Assembly (NCBI RefSeq): GCF_028736175.1
Contig: NZ_CP117880.1
Location: 434,001 to 498,000 of the forward strand
Origin: Sphingobacterium oryzagri
GTDB lineage: Bacteria > Bacteroidota > Bacteroidia > Sphingobacteriales > Sphingobacteriaceae
DNA: 64,000 nucleotides
Direction of reading: 5' to 3'
Shown: piece by piece, positions 1 through 10,120 of the stretch
Layout: every line of letters starts with the position of its first letter
Position numbering within the stretch: position 1 is the stretch's first letter
Position numbers and translations under genes: made by a program
Notes under the pieces: model-generated
The model's input: only the letters and a program-made list of their open reading frames with translations
The model's database searches: none
Told to the model about the DNA's origin: nothing

Positions 1-35
1 ATACATACGCTAACAAATTTAAATCTAACGTGATT

Positions 36-3000
36 ATGGTAAAAAGAACAAGAATTCGATCCGGGGGGAAGATGTTCCAATATCTGCACAGACCATGTGC
101 ATGGGGCACGATGGCTTTCCTGATCGGGATGCAAATTCCTGCTTCCAAAGCGTGGAGTAAGACTAGCCCATTGCTATTTACACAGGCACAACAAGAAGTA
201 AACGGGAGGGTTGTAGGGGAGGACGGCCAACCGCTTGCGGGCGTTACGGTGTCTGTTGTCAATGCCGTAGTTTCGGCAGCCACAGATGAAGAAGGAGCGT
301 TTACGCTAAGGTTAACAGCGGCGACAAGTCAATTGCTTTTCTCAGCTGTGGGCTACAAAGAACAAACGATAACGGTGCAAGCTGGTCAGCCGGTTCGTGT
401 CGTCTTACAAAAAGATGATCGGGCGCTGGATGAAGTGGTCGTTATCGGCTTCGGAACAGTAAAGAAGAGAGACCTGACGGGCTCGGTAACTTCGGTTAAA
501 CCGGAAGACATCGTACGCTCGCCGGCATCCAATGCCTTAGAATCTATCCAAGGGCAAGTTCCCGGATTAGATATCACCCGTTCATCCGGTAGTGCGACCT
601 CGGGTGTGAATCTGACCATACGTGGAAAGCGATCGCTTTCTGCGGCAGATAATGCCAATAGTCCGCTAATTATTATCGATGGCATGCAGGGAGGTAATAT
701 CAGTGATATTCATCCACAAGATATTGCCTCTATGGAGGTATTAAAAGATGCATCATCAACAGCTATATACGGTTCGCAAGGGGCCAATGGTGTCATCATT
801 GTCACGACCAAACGCGGAAAAGAAGGGAAACCAGTCGTCAATTACAATGCTTATGTAGGCGCCAACGGTTGGGCGCAATATCCAGCGATGCGAACAGGCG
901 ACGATTATATCGCCTTACGGCGAGAAGCCGCAAAAACAGCCGGACAGTGGAATAGCTCTGCTGACGACCAAACCTTATTTACCGTAGGTGAATGGGCAGC
1001 ACTGCAACAAAACCAGTGGGTGAATTGGAAAGATGAAGTATTTCATACGGGAATGGTGCAAAACCATCAGGTCTCTATTAGTGGCGGTAACGCCAGTACC
1101 AAAGGATTACTTTCTGGTGGCTATTACCGCGAGTTGGGTTCGTTTAAAAATGATGCCTTAGATAAGTTCAATTTACGCCTGAATGTCGATCAGAATTTAG
1201 GCTCTCGGGTGAAGGTGGGTACTTCCTCACAAATTACACATTACGATGGAAATAATCGTGCGGATAATGTCTTGTGGCGCGCGGCAACAAATGTTCCTTT
1301 AGGGCTGCCTTATGATGAACAGGGAGAAGTGATCCTCTGGCCTTTGGGGCGGGAGGGTAAAGTAAGTCCGCTGGCTGATGAAGCCAACGAGTTTGTTGCG
1401 CAACACCGTACCGCTAATACCAATATCATTGCGAATGGCTTCGCAGAAATCAAACCTTTTGCTGGCTTTTCTTTCCGCTCCAATTTGGGGGTAAATTTAT
1501 CCTATCAGCGGACGAAGGATTTTGAAAGTGAAAACTCCATCGATCGCGCAGGAGAATTTCCAACTTCACTCGCCAGTATTCTGGGTGAGGACCGCAGTTT
1601 TATCAACTGGGATAACATCATCAACTACAACTTTGAGATTCAAAAGCACGCTATCGGGCTTACGGCGTTGACCTCATGGACACAGTCAAAATTAAACACC
1701 TCATACATGGAGGGCGCCGGGCAGCTCGTGCCGCAACAGCTCTGGCACAATATCGGTGCAAACACCAAAGACTCCTATATCATCCGCTCGGGATACGTGC
1801 AAAGCCAAACCTTATCTTACGCACTGCGCGCAAACTATTCTTTCGAGGGCAAATACCTGCTGACCGTCTCTAACCGTTGGGATGGTGCTTCCCGCCTTTC
1901 CAAAGGCAACAAGTGGGCTTCGTTTCCTTCTGTCGCTGCAGGATGGCGCATCAGTGATGAAAATTGGTTTAACGTGAAACCTGTTAACGACTTAAAACTG
2001 CGCGTTACTTACGGGCAAACGGGCAACTCGGGTATCAATGAATATGGCACACAATCGGGTATTGCCGGGTATACCAATGCGGCATTTCAGGATCAAGGCT
2101 ATGTTTATTATGTCTATAATAACCTGATCGGTAACGAAGATCTGGGGTGGGAACGATCGGCTTCCTGGAACCTCGGTTTGGATGCGCAGTTTTTCAACAG
2201 CCGCATCAATCTTACCGCAGATTTCTACGACACCCGGACAACCGATATCTTATTGCCCCGCACTTTGCCGACATCCATGGGATCGGGAAATAATACGCCA
2301 TTCCAGATTTATCAAAACATAGGCAGTAGCAACAATAGAGGATTAGAAATTATTTTAAACACCAAGAATCTTACCGGCGCATTTCAGTGGAGTACCGATT
2401 TTACCTTCGGAACTAACCGTGAAAAAATAGTTGACCTTATTGATGGTCGCGACATCATCGGTACGACAACCCGGGAGACGGAATCTCTGTTGATTGGGCG
2501 ACCATTGCAATCGTTTTACACATTTAAGCGTCTCGGCATATGGCAAACTAGTGAAGCGGAGGAAGCCGCTCGCTATTTTAAGGATAGCGAAAAAACACAA
2601 CCCTTTAAGCCGGGCGATATCAAGCTGGCAGATCTAAACGGTGATTTCATAATTGATGATGTGAATGATGTCACCTATATCGGCACGACATCTCCACGCT
2701 GGACACTTGGATTTAACAACACATTCGCTTACAAAAACTTCGACCTTAATGTGTACGCCATTGCGCGCTGGGGGCAGATGATGGATTATGAACTGGCTGG
2801 AGCCTTCGATCCGCAGGGACGCGGCAATCAGGCTGCTTACTTAAATTATTGGACGCCGGAAAACCCGACGAACGATTTTCCGCAGCCCAGCATGACCAAT
2901 TTCTATAACTATTTGGGCTATCAAACCTACAGTTATCTGGATGGATCTTATATCAAACTAAAAACAGTAACGTTGGGCTATCGCGTACCGAAAGCGACGT

Positions 3001-3164
3001 TGGAGCGCTTGAAGCTAAATACCGTACGTTTTTACCTGACGGGTAACAACCTGTTTTCCTGGGCAAAGAGTGATCTCGTGCAAAATTATGATGCAGAACG
3101 TGGCGGCTCGGCTAAAAGCCCGTTGTTACGGCAGTTTGTTTTTGGTGTTAACCTAGATTTTTAA
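36..3164 (+). CDS. SusC-family TonB-dependent outer-membrane receptor
   Basis: This is the outer-membrane channel of a SusCD glycan importer, which takes up oligosaccharides with energy from TonB. After an N-terminal signal region (about residues 13-50) comes a carboxypeptidase-regulatory-like beta-sandwich (~55-130), then the SusC signature DEVVVIGFGTVKKRDLTGSV (~137-156), the plug domain with a TAIYGSQGANGVIIVTTKRG motif, and a long beta-barrel ending in a C-terminal phenylalanine (GVNLDF). About 1040 aa is normal for the family. The reading frame opens with GTG at 30; I chose the ATG at 36, although residue 13 of that product could also be the start. The SusD gene follows after 3 nt. No ECF sigma/anti-sigma or hybrid two-component regulator is visible inside the window, so its regulator may lie upstream. 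Family certain; ligand inferred only from the neighbours. Confidence 0.95.
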   Translation: MVKRTRIRSGGKMFQYLHRPCAWGTMAFLIGMQIPASKAWSKTSPLLFTQAQQEVNGRVVGEDGQPLAGVTVSVVNAVVSAATDEEGAFTLRLTAATSQLLFSAVGYKEQTITVQAGQPVRVVLQKDDRALDEVVVIGFGTVKKRDLTGSVTSVKPEDIVRSPASNALESIQGQVPGLDITRSSGSATSGVNLTIRGKRSLSAADNANSPLIIIDGMQGGNISDIHPQDIASMEVLKDASSTAIYGSQGANGVIIVTTKRGKEGKPVVNYNAYVGANGWAQYPAMRTGDDYIALRREAAKTAGQWNSSADDQTLFTVGEWAALQQNQWVNWKDEVFHTGMVQNHQVSISGGNASTKGLLSGGYYRELGSFKNDALDKFNLRLNVDQNLGSRVKVGTSSQITHYDGNNRADNVLWRAATNVPLGLPYDEQGEVILWPLGREGKVSPLADEANEFVAQHRTANTNIIANGFAEIKPFAGFSFRSNLGVNLSYQRTKDFESENSIDRAGEFPTSLASILGEDRSFINWDNIINYNFEIQKHAIGLTALTSWTQSKLNTSYMEGAGQLVPQQLWHNIGANTKDSYIIRSGYVQSQTLSYALRANYSFEGKYLLTVSNRWDGASRLSKGNKWASFPSVAAGWRISDENWFNVKPVNDLKLRVTYGQTGNSGINEYGTQSGIAGYTNAAFQDQGYVYYVYNNLIGNEDLGWERSASWNLGLDAQFFNSRINLTADFYDTRTTDILLPRTLPTSMGSGNNTPFQIYQNIGSSNNRGLEIILNTKNLTGAFQWSTDFTFGTNREKIVDLIDGRDIIGTTTRETESLLIGRPLQSFYTFKRLGIWQTSEAEEAARYFKDSEKTQPFKPGDIKLADLNGDFIIDDVNDVTYIGTTSPRWTLGFNNTFAYKNFDLNVYAIARWGQMMDYELAGAFDPQGRGNQAAYLNYWTPENPTNDFPQPSMTNFYNYLGYQTYSYLDGSYIKLKTVTLGYRVPKATLERLKLNTVRFYLTGNNLFSWAKSDLVQNYDAERGGSAKSPLLRQFVFGVNLDF

Positions 3165-3167
3165 ACC

Positions 3168-4913
3168 ATGAAGAGAATGACAAAATATATCGTTGGATTA
3201 AGCCTCTTGGCAGCCTTTAATGCCTGTAGCTTAGACGAGGTAAACCCTGGCGGAACAACGGCCGATGTGGTGTTCTCCACCGAAGATGGAATCAATGCCT
3301 TAGTAAATTCAGCCTATGTATACTACGGCGCGCAATTCTACGGTCGTGAAGATATTTTAATGCTAACCGAAGGCGGATCTGATCTTTGGATCAACATCGC
3401 CAATTCGGGTTACGGGCGCCAAATGACAAAATATGATGGATTAAATTCCACGGTGGGGCAGATCCGTAATACCTGGAATAGATTTTATGAAATAGTAAAT
3501 TACTGCAATGCAGGGATGGAAAGAATAGGCGAAGTGTCGTTTGCTAATGAGGAAGAAAAACGCGCCCGTATTGGTGAGATGTCTTTTCTGCGCGCCTATG
3601 CCTACTGGCATTTGGTGGAGCAATATGGAGCGATAGACTTACGCACGACGGAGACCAAAACGGCTGTTCTAACGGCAGAAAGATCGCCCATTTTAGCTTT
3701 TTACGATTTAATGCTCGCAGATCTCGATGTGGCGATTGCCAATCTTCCGGTAGCGCCCATTCCAGCGGCTGATATTGGTCGCGCTACCTTAAAAGCGGCC
3801 TACGGACTCAAAGCACGCGTAGCACTTACGCGTGTGGCCTACGAAACCTCGCAGACGGAAAAAGACCGATACTACAGTTTGGCTTCTGAAGCGGCGCAGT
3901 ATGTGATCAATAATCAGGCCGCGTTGCAAACCTCGTTATACGCCACGCCGGAAGAAGTCTTTCGGCCGGCAAACAATAAAAATAATCGGGAAGCGCTGTT
4001 TACCATTACGCATTCTACCGTAAACTCTCTTAACCCACAACCCAATAATCCCAACAGACTACATATCTGGTTTAAAGCAAAGTATTCTGCTAAGGCAGGT
4101 ATGGTGCGCGATTTGGAATATGGAGCAGATCGTAACTCCAATTCCGGAGGGATGTGTTTTATGCCTACGCGCCATCTTTTGGAGCTTTATAACGAAGATA
4201 TCGATCGTCGGTATACCGACTGGTTTCGCGAAAAATACTACCTCAATGTCGATCTGTATCGTTGGACGGCAGATGACCTGGCCGCTTTTGAAAAGCCATC
4301 ATCGCTGCAAGGTACCACATTGCAACGAGGCGATCTTGCGCTGTGGTTTACCAAAAAGAAAATAACCACCGAAAAGCGAAATCTTCCCTACGCATTGGTC
4401 GATATCGATGATACCTATGCAGCAACCCGCGTGAGCAGCAATGCACGGTTCAATGTGCATTTTCCAGCGTTGAAAAAATACGACGATCCGAATCTTCCTG
4501 AAGCCGGATCACAAGTTGGCTCAAAAGATGTTATCGTCATGCGATTGGCTGAGATGTACCTGATTGCTGCCGAAGCAGAAACCATGATGGCCGCGGGCAA
4601 TAAAGCCAAGGCCGTAGATTTCATCAATGTATTGCGTCGCAGAGCAGCACAACCGGGACGAGAAAGTGAGATGTTGATCACACAAGCTAACCTGAATCTG
4701 GATTATATACTGGATGAACGCGGGCGCGAACTCTGTGGCGAACATATCCGTTGGTTTGATCTGAAACGTACGGGAAAACTTTACGATTATGTGCAACGCT
4801 ACAATCCAGATATCAGCATGGTACAGCCTTATCATGTGAACAGACCTATACCGCAACAATTTTTAGATGCAATTACAAACCCAACAGCATTTGGCCAGAA
4901 TGAAGGATACTAA
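3168..4913 (+). CDS. SusD/RagB-family surface glycan-binding lipoprotein
   Basis: This is the partner of the preceding SusC: a lipoprotein lid that binds oligosaccharide and closes over the barrel. A lipoprotein signal ends at Cys20 (LAAFNAC). The rest is the SusD alpha-helical TPR-type fold, recognisable from the motifs FLRAYAYWHLVEQYG near residue 143 and, near the C terminus, RLAEMYLIAAEAE and LDYILDERGRELCGEHIRWFDLKRTGKL. The 581-aa length is typical. The gene starts 3 nt after susC and overlaps the next coding start by 14 nt, so the three are probably translated from one message. Sugar specificity cannot be read from the sequence. Confidence 0.95.
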   Translation: MKRMTKYIVGLSLLAAFNACSLDEVNPGGTTADVVFSTEDGINALVNSAYVYYGAQFYGREDILMLTEGGSDLWINIANSGYGRQMTKYDGLNSTVGQIRNTWNRFYEIVNYCNAGMERIGEVSFANEEEKRARIGEMSFLRAYAYWHLVEQYGAIDLRTTETKTAVLTAERSPILAFYDLMLADLDVAIANLPVAPIPAADIGRATLKAAYGLKARVALTRVAYETSQTEKDRYYSLASEAAQYVINNQAALQTSLYATPEEVFRPANNKNNREALFTITHSTVNSLNPQPNNPNRLHIWFKAKYSAKAGMVRDLEYGADRNSNSGGMCFMPTRHLLELYNEDIDRRYTDWFREKYYLNVDLYRWTADDLAAFEKPSSLQGTTLQRGDLALWFTKKKITTEKRNLPYALVDIDDTYAATRVSSNARFNVHFPALKKYDDPNLPEAGSQVGSKDVIVMRLAEMYLIAAEAETMMAAGNKAKAVDFINVLRRRAAQPGRESEMLITQANLNLDYILDERGRELCGEHIRWFDLKRTGKLYDYVQRYNPDISMVQPYHVNRPIPQQFLDAITNPTAFGQNEGY

Positions 4914-7416
4914 GATAGCACACCTTGCGCTTGCCGTTGTTTTGCTTTTAGTAAATCTGTCGGTCATCCGGGCAGGTGATATTTACGTGCGCTCAGGTGC
5001 AAAGACGAAGGCTGATGGAACAGCTTCGGCACCCTTTGCTACGTTAGAAGAAGCCTTGCGCGAAGCGCGCGAGTGGCGCAGACTAAAAGATCCGCGTGTT
5101 ATCGGCGGGATAACCATTTGGATAGCGGATGGACTATATCAACCTGCACAAACGATCCTTATTCGTCCGGAAGATAGCGGCACAGCCGATAGCCCCACGC
5201 GGATCAAAGCGCAGGGAAAGCAGGCGGTGTTCTCAGGAGGCGTAAGATTAACAAACTGGAAGCCTTTAGTAAAAAGTAGTGCTGTGCCGTCGCATATCGC
5301 GAAACATATCGTGCTGGCCGATGCGCCACGCGTCGGCGGTCGCCATTTTCCGTTCCGACAGCTGTGGATAAACGGTCGCAAAGCTGTTCGCGCGCAAAGC
5401 CATGATGATTATGATCTTCCGAGAATAACAAATTGGAATTTTGAAAAAGGAACGGCCAGCATTCCGAATGTTTTTCCTGCTTTTGATTTTCAAGAGGGCA
5501 TGGAGTTTTTCATTCACCAATGGTGGGCTATTGCACAATTGCGGATCAAGGGAGCGGAAGTGCATCGCGATAGTATGGTGCTTTCGTTTCACGAACCAGA
5601 AGCGCAACTACAAAACGAGCATCCCTGGCCTAAACCTTGGCTATCCAAAGAGCATGGCAACTCCGCCTTTCGCTTGGTCAATGCGCTGCAGTTTTTAGAC
5701 CAGCCCGGAGAATGGTTTTTGGATGAAGAAACCCATCAGGTTTATTACTACCCGCAGGAAGGTGAAGATATGGGCACGGCGGAAGCGATCGCGCCTTATT
5801 TGGAGACTATTTTAGCAATCAATGGTACGCTGGAGCATCCTGTGGCGCATGTGCAGATCGACGGTCTCCAATTTCAGCACAGTACCTGGCTTCGTCCGCA
5901 CACACATGGCCATGTGGCTTTACAAGCAGGGATGTTCTTTTTGGATGCCTACAAATTGCAAAAGCCCGGCACAGCGGATAAAAAAGGATTGGAAAATCAA
6001 GCCTGGCTCGGTCGGCCAGCTGCCGCCGTTAAATTGCAAAACACAACATATACCAGGGTTTCCAACTGTAGCTTTCTCCATTTGGGCGCTACAGGTATTG
6101 ACTATCAAAAAGCAAATAATCAAGATACCTTAACGGGTAATCTTTTTCAAGATATTGCAGGCTCCGGTATTTTGCTGGGAACGTTTTCTGACGAGGAAAT
6201 GGAAGCACATTTGCCGTATATGCCTACCGATCTACGCACGTTGACGCAGGGAACATACGTGGCGAACAATTTGATTCAACAGATTGGCAATGAAGATTGG
6301 GGAACGGTGGGCATAGGTGCCGGTTTTGTGCGCGATGTAGAGATTGTGCACAACGAACTGCTGGATCTGCCTTACACAGGGATTAGTTTGGGCTGGGGCT
6401 GGACGCCAACGGTCAATAGTATGAAGAACAACCGTGTTCTACACAACAAAATTACCCGCTACGGTCAATTTATGTATGATGTAGCGGGAATCTATACCTT
6501 ATCGGCGCAGCCGGGCACAAAGATTCAGCGAAATCTTATCGACAGCATTTACGTTTCTCCTTACGCACACATTCCCGATCATTGGTTTTACTTATATACC
6601 GATGAAGGATCGGCTTATATGACGGTGTCCGACAACTGGTTTCCGTCCAACAAGATTTTGCAAAATGCGAATGGGCCCAGCGTTGAGTGGAACAATAATG
6701 GTCCTGAAGTAGACCGTGAGCTTGTCGCGACAGCAGGATTGGAGCCGTCATACCGATATTTAAAGCAGCGGGAATTGCCCTTGTCAAAAGCAGCTACTTT
6801 TAACAGCTATGTTCCTTTCACTAAACCTGTTTTCTTTCAAATCCACGATCCACAGATGCGTTTGACAGCAGAGGAAGTGATCACCTTTTTTGAAAAACAA
6901 GGGGCTGATACCAGTAAGCTGTTTCGTTGGAAAGACTATACTGTACTGCAAACGACCGATGAACTCGCCAAAAAATTGGCAGGCGCCTGGCTCGCCAACT
7001 ACCCGACGATAGACTACAAAGTTTTCAATAACCTATTTTACAGCTTTGATAGAACGCACTGTGCTGCTGGCGAGGCCGCAAAAGAAACGGATTATGTGCT
7101 GTTAACCGCGCAACTCGTAGATGATAAGGCAAAACAAGAGGCTTACTTGAAAGCTCATGAGGAGCAGTATCAGCAGTGGCCGGAAGTAGCAAAGGGATTT
7201 TGCAACGCAGGCTTTGAAGAAGTGTTGCTTTACCGTAATGACAGACAACTCATGCTCTACATCAGCTTTCCCAAGGGGAAAAAATTTGAAGAAATAGATC
7301 CCCTGACGTCCAAAGATAATCCACGTGTTAACGAGTGGAACAAGTTGATGGGAAGTTACCAACAGGGTATTGAGGGAACGGCAGCTAATGAAACTTGGAT
7401 TTTTTATAAGAAATAA
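4900..7416 (+). CDS. Secreted beta-helix glycosidase (GH141-like) fused to an L-rhamnose mutarotase domain
   Basis: Two parts are visible in this 838-aa protein. A signal peptide (about 1-26) is followed by an N-terminal block of the type found in GH141 proteins (IYVRSGAK, FATLEEALREAREWRRL, IRPEDSGT, SGGVRLTNW) and a right-handed beta-helix with many short turns (~330-560). GH141 is known for alpha-L-fucosidase activity in rhamnogalacturonan-II degradation. The last ~110 residues match the RhaM/FucM mutarotase family (PF05336): KAHEEQYQQWPEV, LLYRNDRQLMLYI and NPRVNEWNKLM, with His753 at the position of the RhaM catalytic histidine. I chose the ATG at 4900, which precedes a good signal peptide and overlaps susD by 14 nt; an in-frame ATG at 4867 is less likely. 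The GH141 call is moderate, the mutarotase call stronger. Confidence 0.7.
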   Translation: MKDTKIAHLALAVVLLLVNLSVIRAGDIYVRSGAKTKADGTASAPFATLEEALREAREWRRLKDPRVIGGITIWIADGLYQPAQTILIRPEDSGTADSPTRIKAQGKQAVFSGGVRLTNWKPLVKSSAVPSHIAKHIVLADAPRVGGRHFPFRQLWINGRKAVRAQSHDDYDLPRITNWNFEKGTASIPNVFPAFDFQEGMEFFIHQWWAIAQLRIKGAEVHRDSMVLSFHEPEAQLQNEHPWPKPWLSKEHGNSAFRLVNALQFLDQPGEWFLDEETHQVYYYPQEGEDMGTAEAIAPYLETILAINGTLEHPVAHVQIDGLQFQHSTWLRPHTHGHVALQAGMFFLDAYKLQKPGTADKKGLENQAWLGRPAAAVKLQNTTYTRVSNCSFLHLGATGIDYQKANNQDTLTGNLFQDIAGSGILLGTFSDEEMEAHLPYMPTDLRTLTQGTYVANNLIQQIGNEDWGTVGIGAGFVRDVEIVHNELLDLPYTGISLGWGWTPTVNSMKNNRVLHNKITRYGQFMYDVAGIYTLSAQPGTKIQRNLIDSIYVSPYAHIPDHWFYLYTDEGSAYMTVSDNWFPSNKILQNANGPSVEWNNNGPEVDRELVATAGLEPSYRYLKQRELPLSKAATFNSYVPFTKPVFFQIHDPQMRLTAEEVITFFEKQGADTSKLFRWKDYTVLQTTDELAKKLAGAWLANYPTIDYKVFNNLFYSFDRTHCAAGEAAKETDYVLLTAQLVDDKAKQEAYLKAHEEQYQQWPEVAKGFCNAGFEEVLLYRNDRQLMLYISFPKGKKFEEIDPLTSKDNPRVNEWNKLMGSYQQGIEGTAANETWIFYKK

Positions 7417-7418
7417 TC

Positions 7419-8498
7419 ATGCAAACAGAAAAATTAAGACTAGGCATTTTAGGTCTGGGAGAAGGGCGTAGCACCATGTCGGCCGCGCTACAGAGTGCAC
7501 ATATAGAATTGGTACAGATTTGTGACCTCAACGAAGAGCTGGGGCGTAAACGCATGAAAGAGTTCGACTTTCACAACTACACCAATCAGTATGAGGATAT
7601 GTTACAAAACGAAGAGATCGAAGCGATTGCGATTTATACGCCGGATCATCTGCATGCTACACATATTCGTTTGGCCTTGGAGCATGGGAAGCACGTGGTG
7701 TGTACCAAGCCTTTTATCGATAATCTAGCAGACGCCAACGCGCTGCTGGCGCTCGCCGAAGAAAAAGGCAAGCGGGTCTTTGTAGGGCAAAGCTCCCGTT
7801 TTTTTGAGCCGATGAAAAAGCAACGTCAGGATTATGAGGCTGGATTAATCGGCGAGCTGATCACGATAGAAGGCTACTACCATGCCGACCACCGTTGGTT
7901 TTTAGATAAACCTTGGTCGCTACAGGCTTCCTTCAAATGGCTTTATGGCGGACTAAGTCATCCTGTGGATTTTATACGTTGGTATCTGCCCAATATTGAA
8001 GAAGTGATGGGTTACGGTATGTTGAGTGCCAACGGTCAAAAAGGAGGGCTACAAAATGTCGATACGATGCACTTTATTTTCAAAGCAGAAGATGGTCGTA
8101 TAGCGCGGGTGAGTGGCGCTTATACCGGGCCGGTGCAGCCGGTGACACGCGACAGCGAAATGAGTTGTATCCTGCGCGGTACGGAAGGATGTAGCCAAGC
8201 AGATTACATGGATCTTCGTTATGCTATTACGGACAAAACCGGTGAAGAAAGAATGCTGACCTGGGAGCATAAACTGAAACATTACTTTCGCTTTGAGGGC
8301 AAAAGTCATCACGCTGGCGAATACCAAAACTATTTAGAATATTTTGCTCAAGCCATTCGTGGCAACACCGAAGCTTTTCCTGATATGAAAGAAGGCATCG
8401 GAACCATTGCGCTTTTACAGGCCATGGACGAATCCCTACGCAGCGGAAAGCCGGTTCGCCCGAAAGAGCTGCTGGAAAAATACGAGGTTAATCTCTAA
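7419..8498 (+). CDS. Gfo/Idh/MocA-family NAD(P)-dependent oxidoreductase
   Basis: This is a cytoplasmic sugar or polyol oxidoreductase of the glucose-fructose oxidoreductase family. The N-terminal Rossmann motif is GILGLGEGRS (~9-18). The dinucleotide-binding strand continues with YTPDHLHATHIRLALEHGKH, and the family's EKP lysine motif appears here as CTKPF (Lys97-Pro98). The C-terminal half has the expected open beta-sheet domain with a GGLSHPVDFIRWYLP helix containing the usual catalytic-region His-Asp. At 359 aa it has no signal peptide. It starts 2 nt after the beta-helix gene and ends 6 nt before the SSS transporter, so it links the SusCD unit with the downstream cassette. The substrate is unknown; an oxidised sugar or lactone route is only an inference. 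Confidence 0.85.
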   Translation: MQTEKLRLGILGLGEGRSTMSAALQSAHIELVQICDLNEELGRKRMKEFDFHNYTNQYEDMLQNEEIEAIAIYTPDHLHATHIRLALEHGKHVVCTKPFIDNLADANALLALAEEKGKRVFVGQSSRFFEPMKKQRQDYEAGLIGELITIEGYYHADHRWFLDKPWSLQASFKWLYGGLSHPVDFIRWYLPNIEEVMGYGMLSANGQKGGLQNVDTMHFIFKAEDGRIARVSGAYTGPVQPVTRDSEMSCILRGTEGCSQADYMDLRYAITDKTGEERMLTWEHKLKHYFRFEGKSHHAGEYQNYLEYFAQAIRGNTEAFPDMKEGIGTIALLQAMDESLRSGKPVRPKELLEKYEVNL

Positions 8499-8504
8499 GT
8501 CGAT

Positions 8505-10085
8505 ATGAATAACATCCTGGAAAAATTAACCCTTGTCGACTATAGCATCGTTGTTGCCTATTTGCTAGCGCTTCTAGCTATCGGGCTGTTTTCCTCGCGA
8601 AAGCGCGCTGAAGGTGCCGAACACTTTCTGGCCGGAAAGTCATTGAGCTGGTACAGCATCGGATTCAATATGTGGGCGACCAATGTTGGTCCGTCGATGC
8701 TGCTGGCTTTCGCTACCGTGGGCTATACAACGGGAATCGTGGCGGTCAATTTTGATTGGTACGCTTTCGTGTTCTTATTTCTTTTAGCCGTGGTCTTCGC
8801 GCCACGCTACATTGCTTCTGGCGTGCGCACGTTGCCGGAATTTATGGGTAAGCGCTTTGGACCGAACACGCAGACAATCTTGGCTTGGTATTCCTTGGTC
8901 AAGATGTTGATATCATGGCTTTCCCTCGGCCTGTTTGCCGGAGGTTTTCTGGTGCGTCAAATTTTAGGTATCCCGATGTGGCAATCCGTAACGGTATTGG
9001 TCGCGTTGGCCGGTCTTTTCGCCTACACGGGCGGATTGCGTACGGTTGCCAAGATCAACATCTTTCAAATGATCCTGTTGATTGTCGTTTCGGCCTTGCT
9101 TACCGGGCTCGGATTGGCGAAGATCGGCGGCCTTGATGGTTTGGTCGCTAATACACCGGAAGGCTATTGGTCCTTGATTCGCCCAGCGAGTGATCCGGAT
9201 TATCCTTGGTATGCGATTGCATTGGGTTATCCGGTGGCGGCCATTGCGTTCTTTTGTACCGATCAAGCCATGGTGCAATCGGTATTGGGCGCAAAAGATC
9301 TGAAACAAGGGCAGCTTGGCGTGAACTTTATCGCTTGGCTGAAAATTCTCTCCTTACCGTTGTTTATCCTCACCGGCGTGATCTGCTACATCCTGTTTCC
9401 AGGACTGGAAGATCCTTCGTTGGCCTATATGACGATGGTGACAAATCTATTTCCTACCGGATTGAACGGATTGGTGATTGTGGTACTGATCGCGGTGCTT
9501 GTGGGAACGATTGGCTCTTCACTAAATTCATTGAGCACCGTGTTTACCATGGATATCTACCTGAAACATATCAACCCGACAGCAGATAACCGGGCTATCA
9601 CCCAAACCGGGCGCTACACCATAATCGTCGGCTGCTTCGCTTCTGTACTCGTTGCTCTAGCTATCGATCAAATCAAAGGGCTTAATTTGTTTGACGTTTT
9701 TCAATCGATTTTAGGCTTTATCGCACCTCCCTTAGCCGTGATTTTCCTCTTAGCCGTGCTATGGAAAAAGACTAACAGAGCTGCGGTCAATACGCTGTTA
9801 ACTTTTGGCGCCGTATTGAGCTTAGGAACCGGTGTGCTTTATCTGTGGGTATTTCCGAAGGACAGCTACAGCTTTTGGCCACATTACCTGATGCTCTCTT
9901 TCTACCTGTTTGTCGCGTTACTGCTTTTGGGGATCGTGATATCGCTACTTGTTAGCAAGTCAGCATTTGAGCAGCAAAACGAAATGGCCTACCGCGTCAC
10001 GATCGAACAACCGCGTCCTGCCGTGAAATGGGCCTGGGGTATTCTCTTTGTCGTGATGATTGGCTTATACCTATTCTTTAAATAA
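8505..10085 (+). CDS. Sodium:solute symporter (SSS family), probable sugar transporter
   Basis: This 526-aa polytopic inner-membrane protein of the SSS/SGLT family couples solute uptake to sodium. About 13-14 hydrophobic helices are visible. Family hallmarks are the N-terminal LAGKSLSWYSIGFNMWATNVGPSMLLAFATVGY (helix 2), a GGLRTVAKINIFQM segment in the middle and the conserved GTIGSSLNSLSTVFTMDIY stretch near residue 340. Bacteroidota polysaccharide loci often carry such SGLT-like symporters for monosaccharides released in the periplasm. It sits 6 nt after the oxidoreductase and 35 nt before the first solute-binding-protein homologue, and is probably co-transcribed with both. The sugar cannot be predicted from the sequence. 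Confidence 0.9.
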   Translation: MNNILEKLTLVDYSIVVAYLLALLAIGLFSSRKRAEGAEHFLAGKSLSWYSIGFNMWATNVGPSMLLAFATVGYTTGIVAVNFDWYAFVFLFLLAVVFAPRYIASGVRTLPEFMGKRFGPNTQTILAWYSLVKMLISWLSLGLFAGGFLVRQILGIPMWQSVTVLVALAGLFAYTGGLRTVAKINIFQMILLIVVSALLTGLGLAKIGGLDGLVANTPEGYWSLIRPASDPDYPWYAIALGYPVAAIAFFCTDQAMVQSVLGAKDLKQGQLGVNFIAWLKILSLPLFILTGVICYILFPGLEDPSLAYMTMVTNLFPTGLNGLVIVVLIAVLVGTIGSSLNSLSTVFTMDIYLKHINPTADNRAITQTGRYTIIVGCFASVLVALAIDQIKGLNLFDVFQSILGFIAPPLAVIFLLAVLWKKTNRAAVNTLLTFGAVLSLGTGVLYLWVFPKDSYSFWPHYLMLSFYLFVALLLLGIVISLLVSKSAFEQQNEMAYRVTIEQPRPAVKWAWGILFVVMIGLYLFFK

Positions 10086-10120
10086 TACATAAACATCAAC
10101 TCTATATACCTCAAAAACAT

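Noticed and set aside
4521..4859. A 112-codon minus-strand frame inside susD (and many similar antisense frames)
   Set aside because: These are shadows of strongly supported genes on the other strand and lack motifs or start signals.
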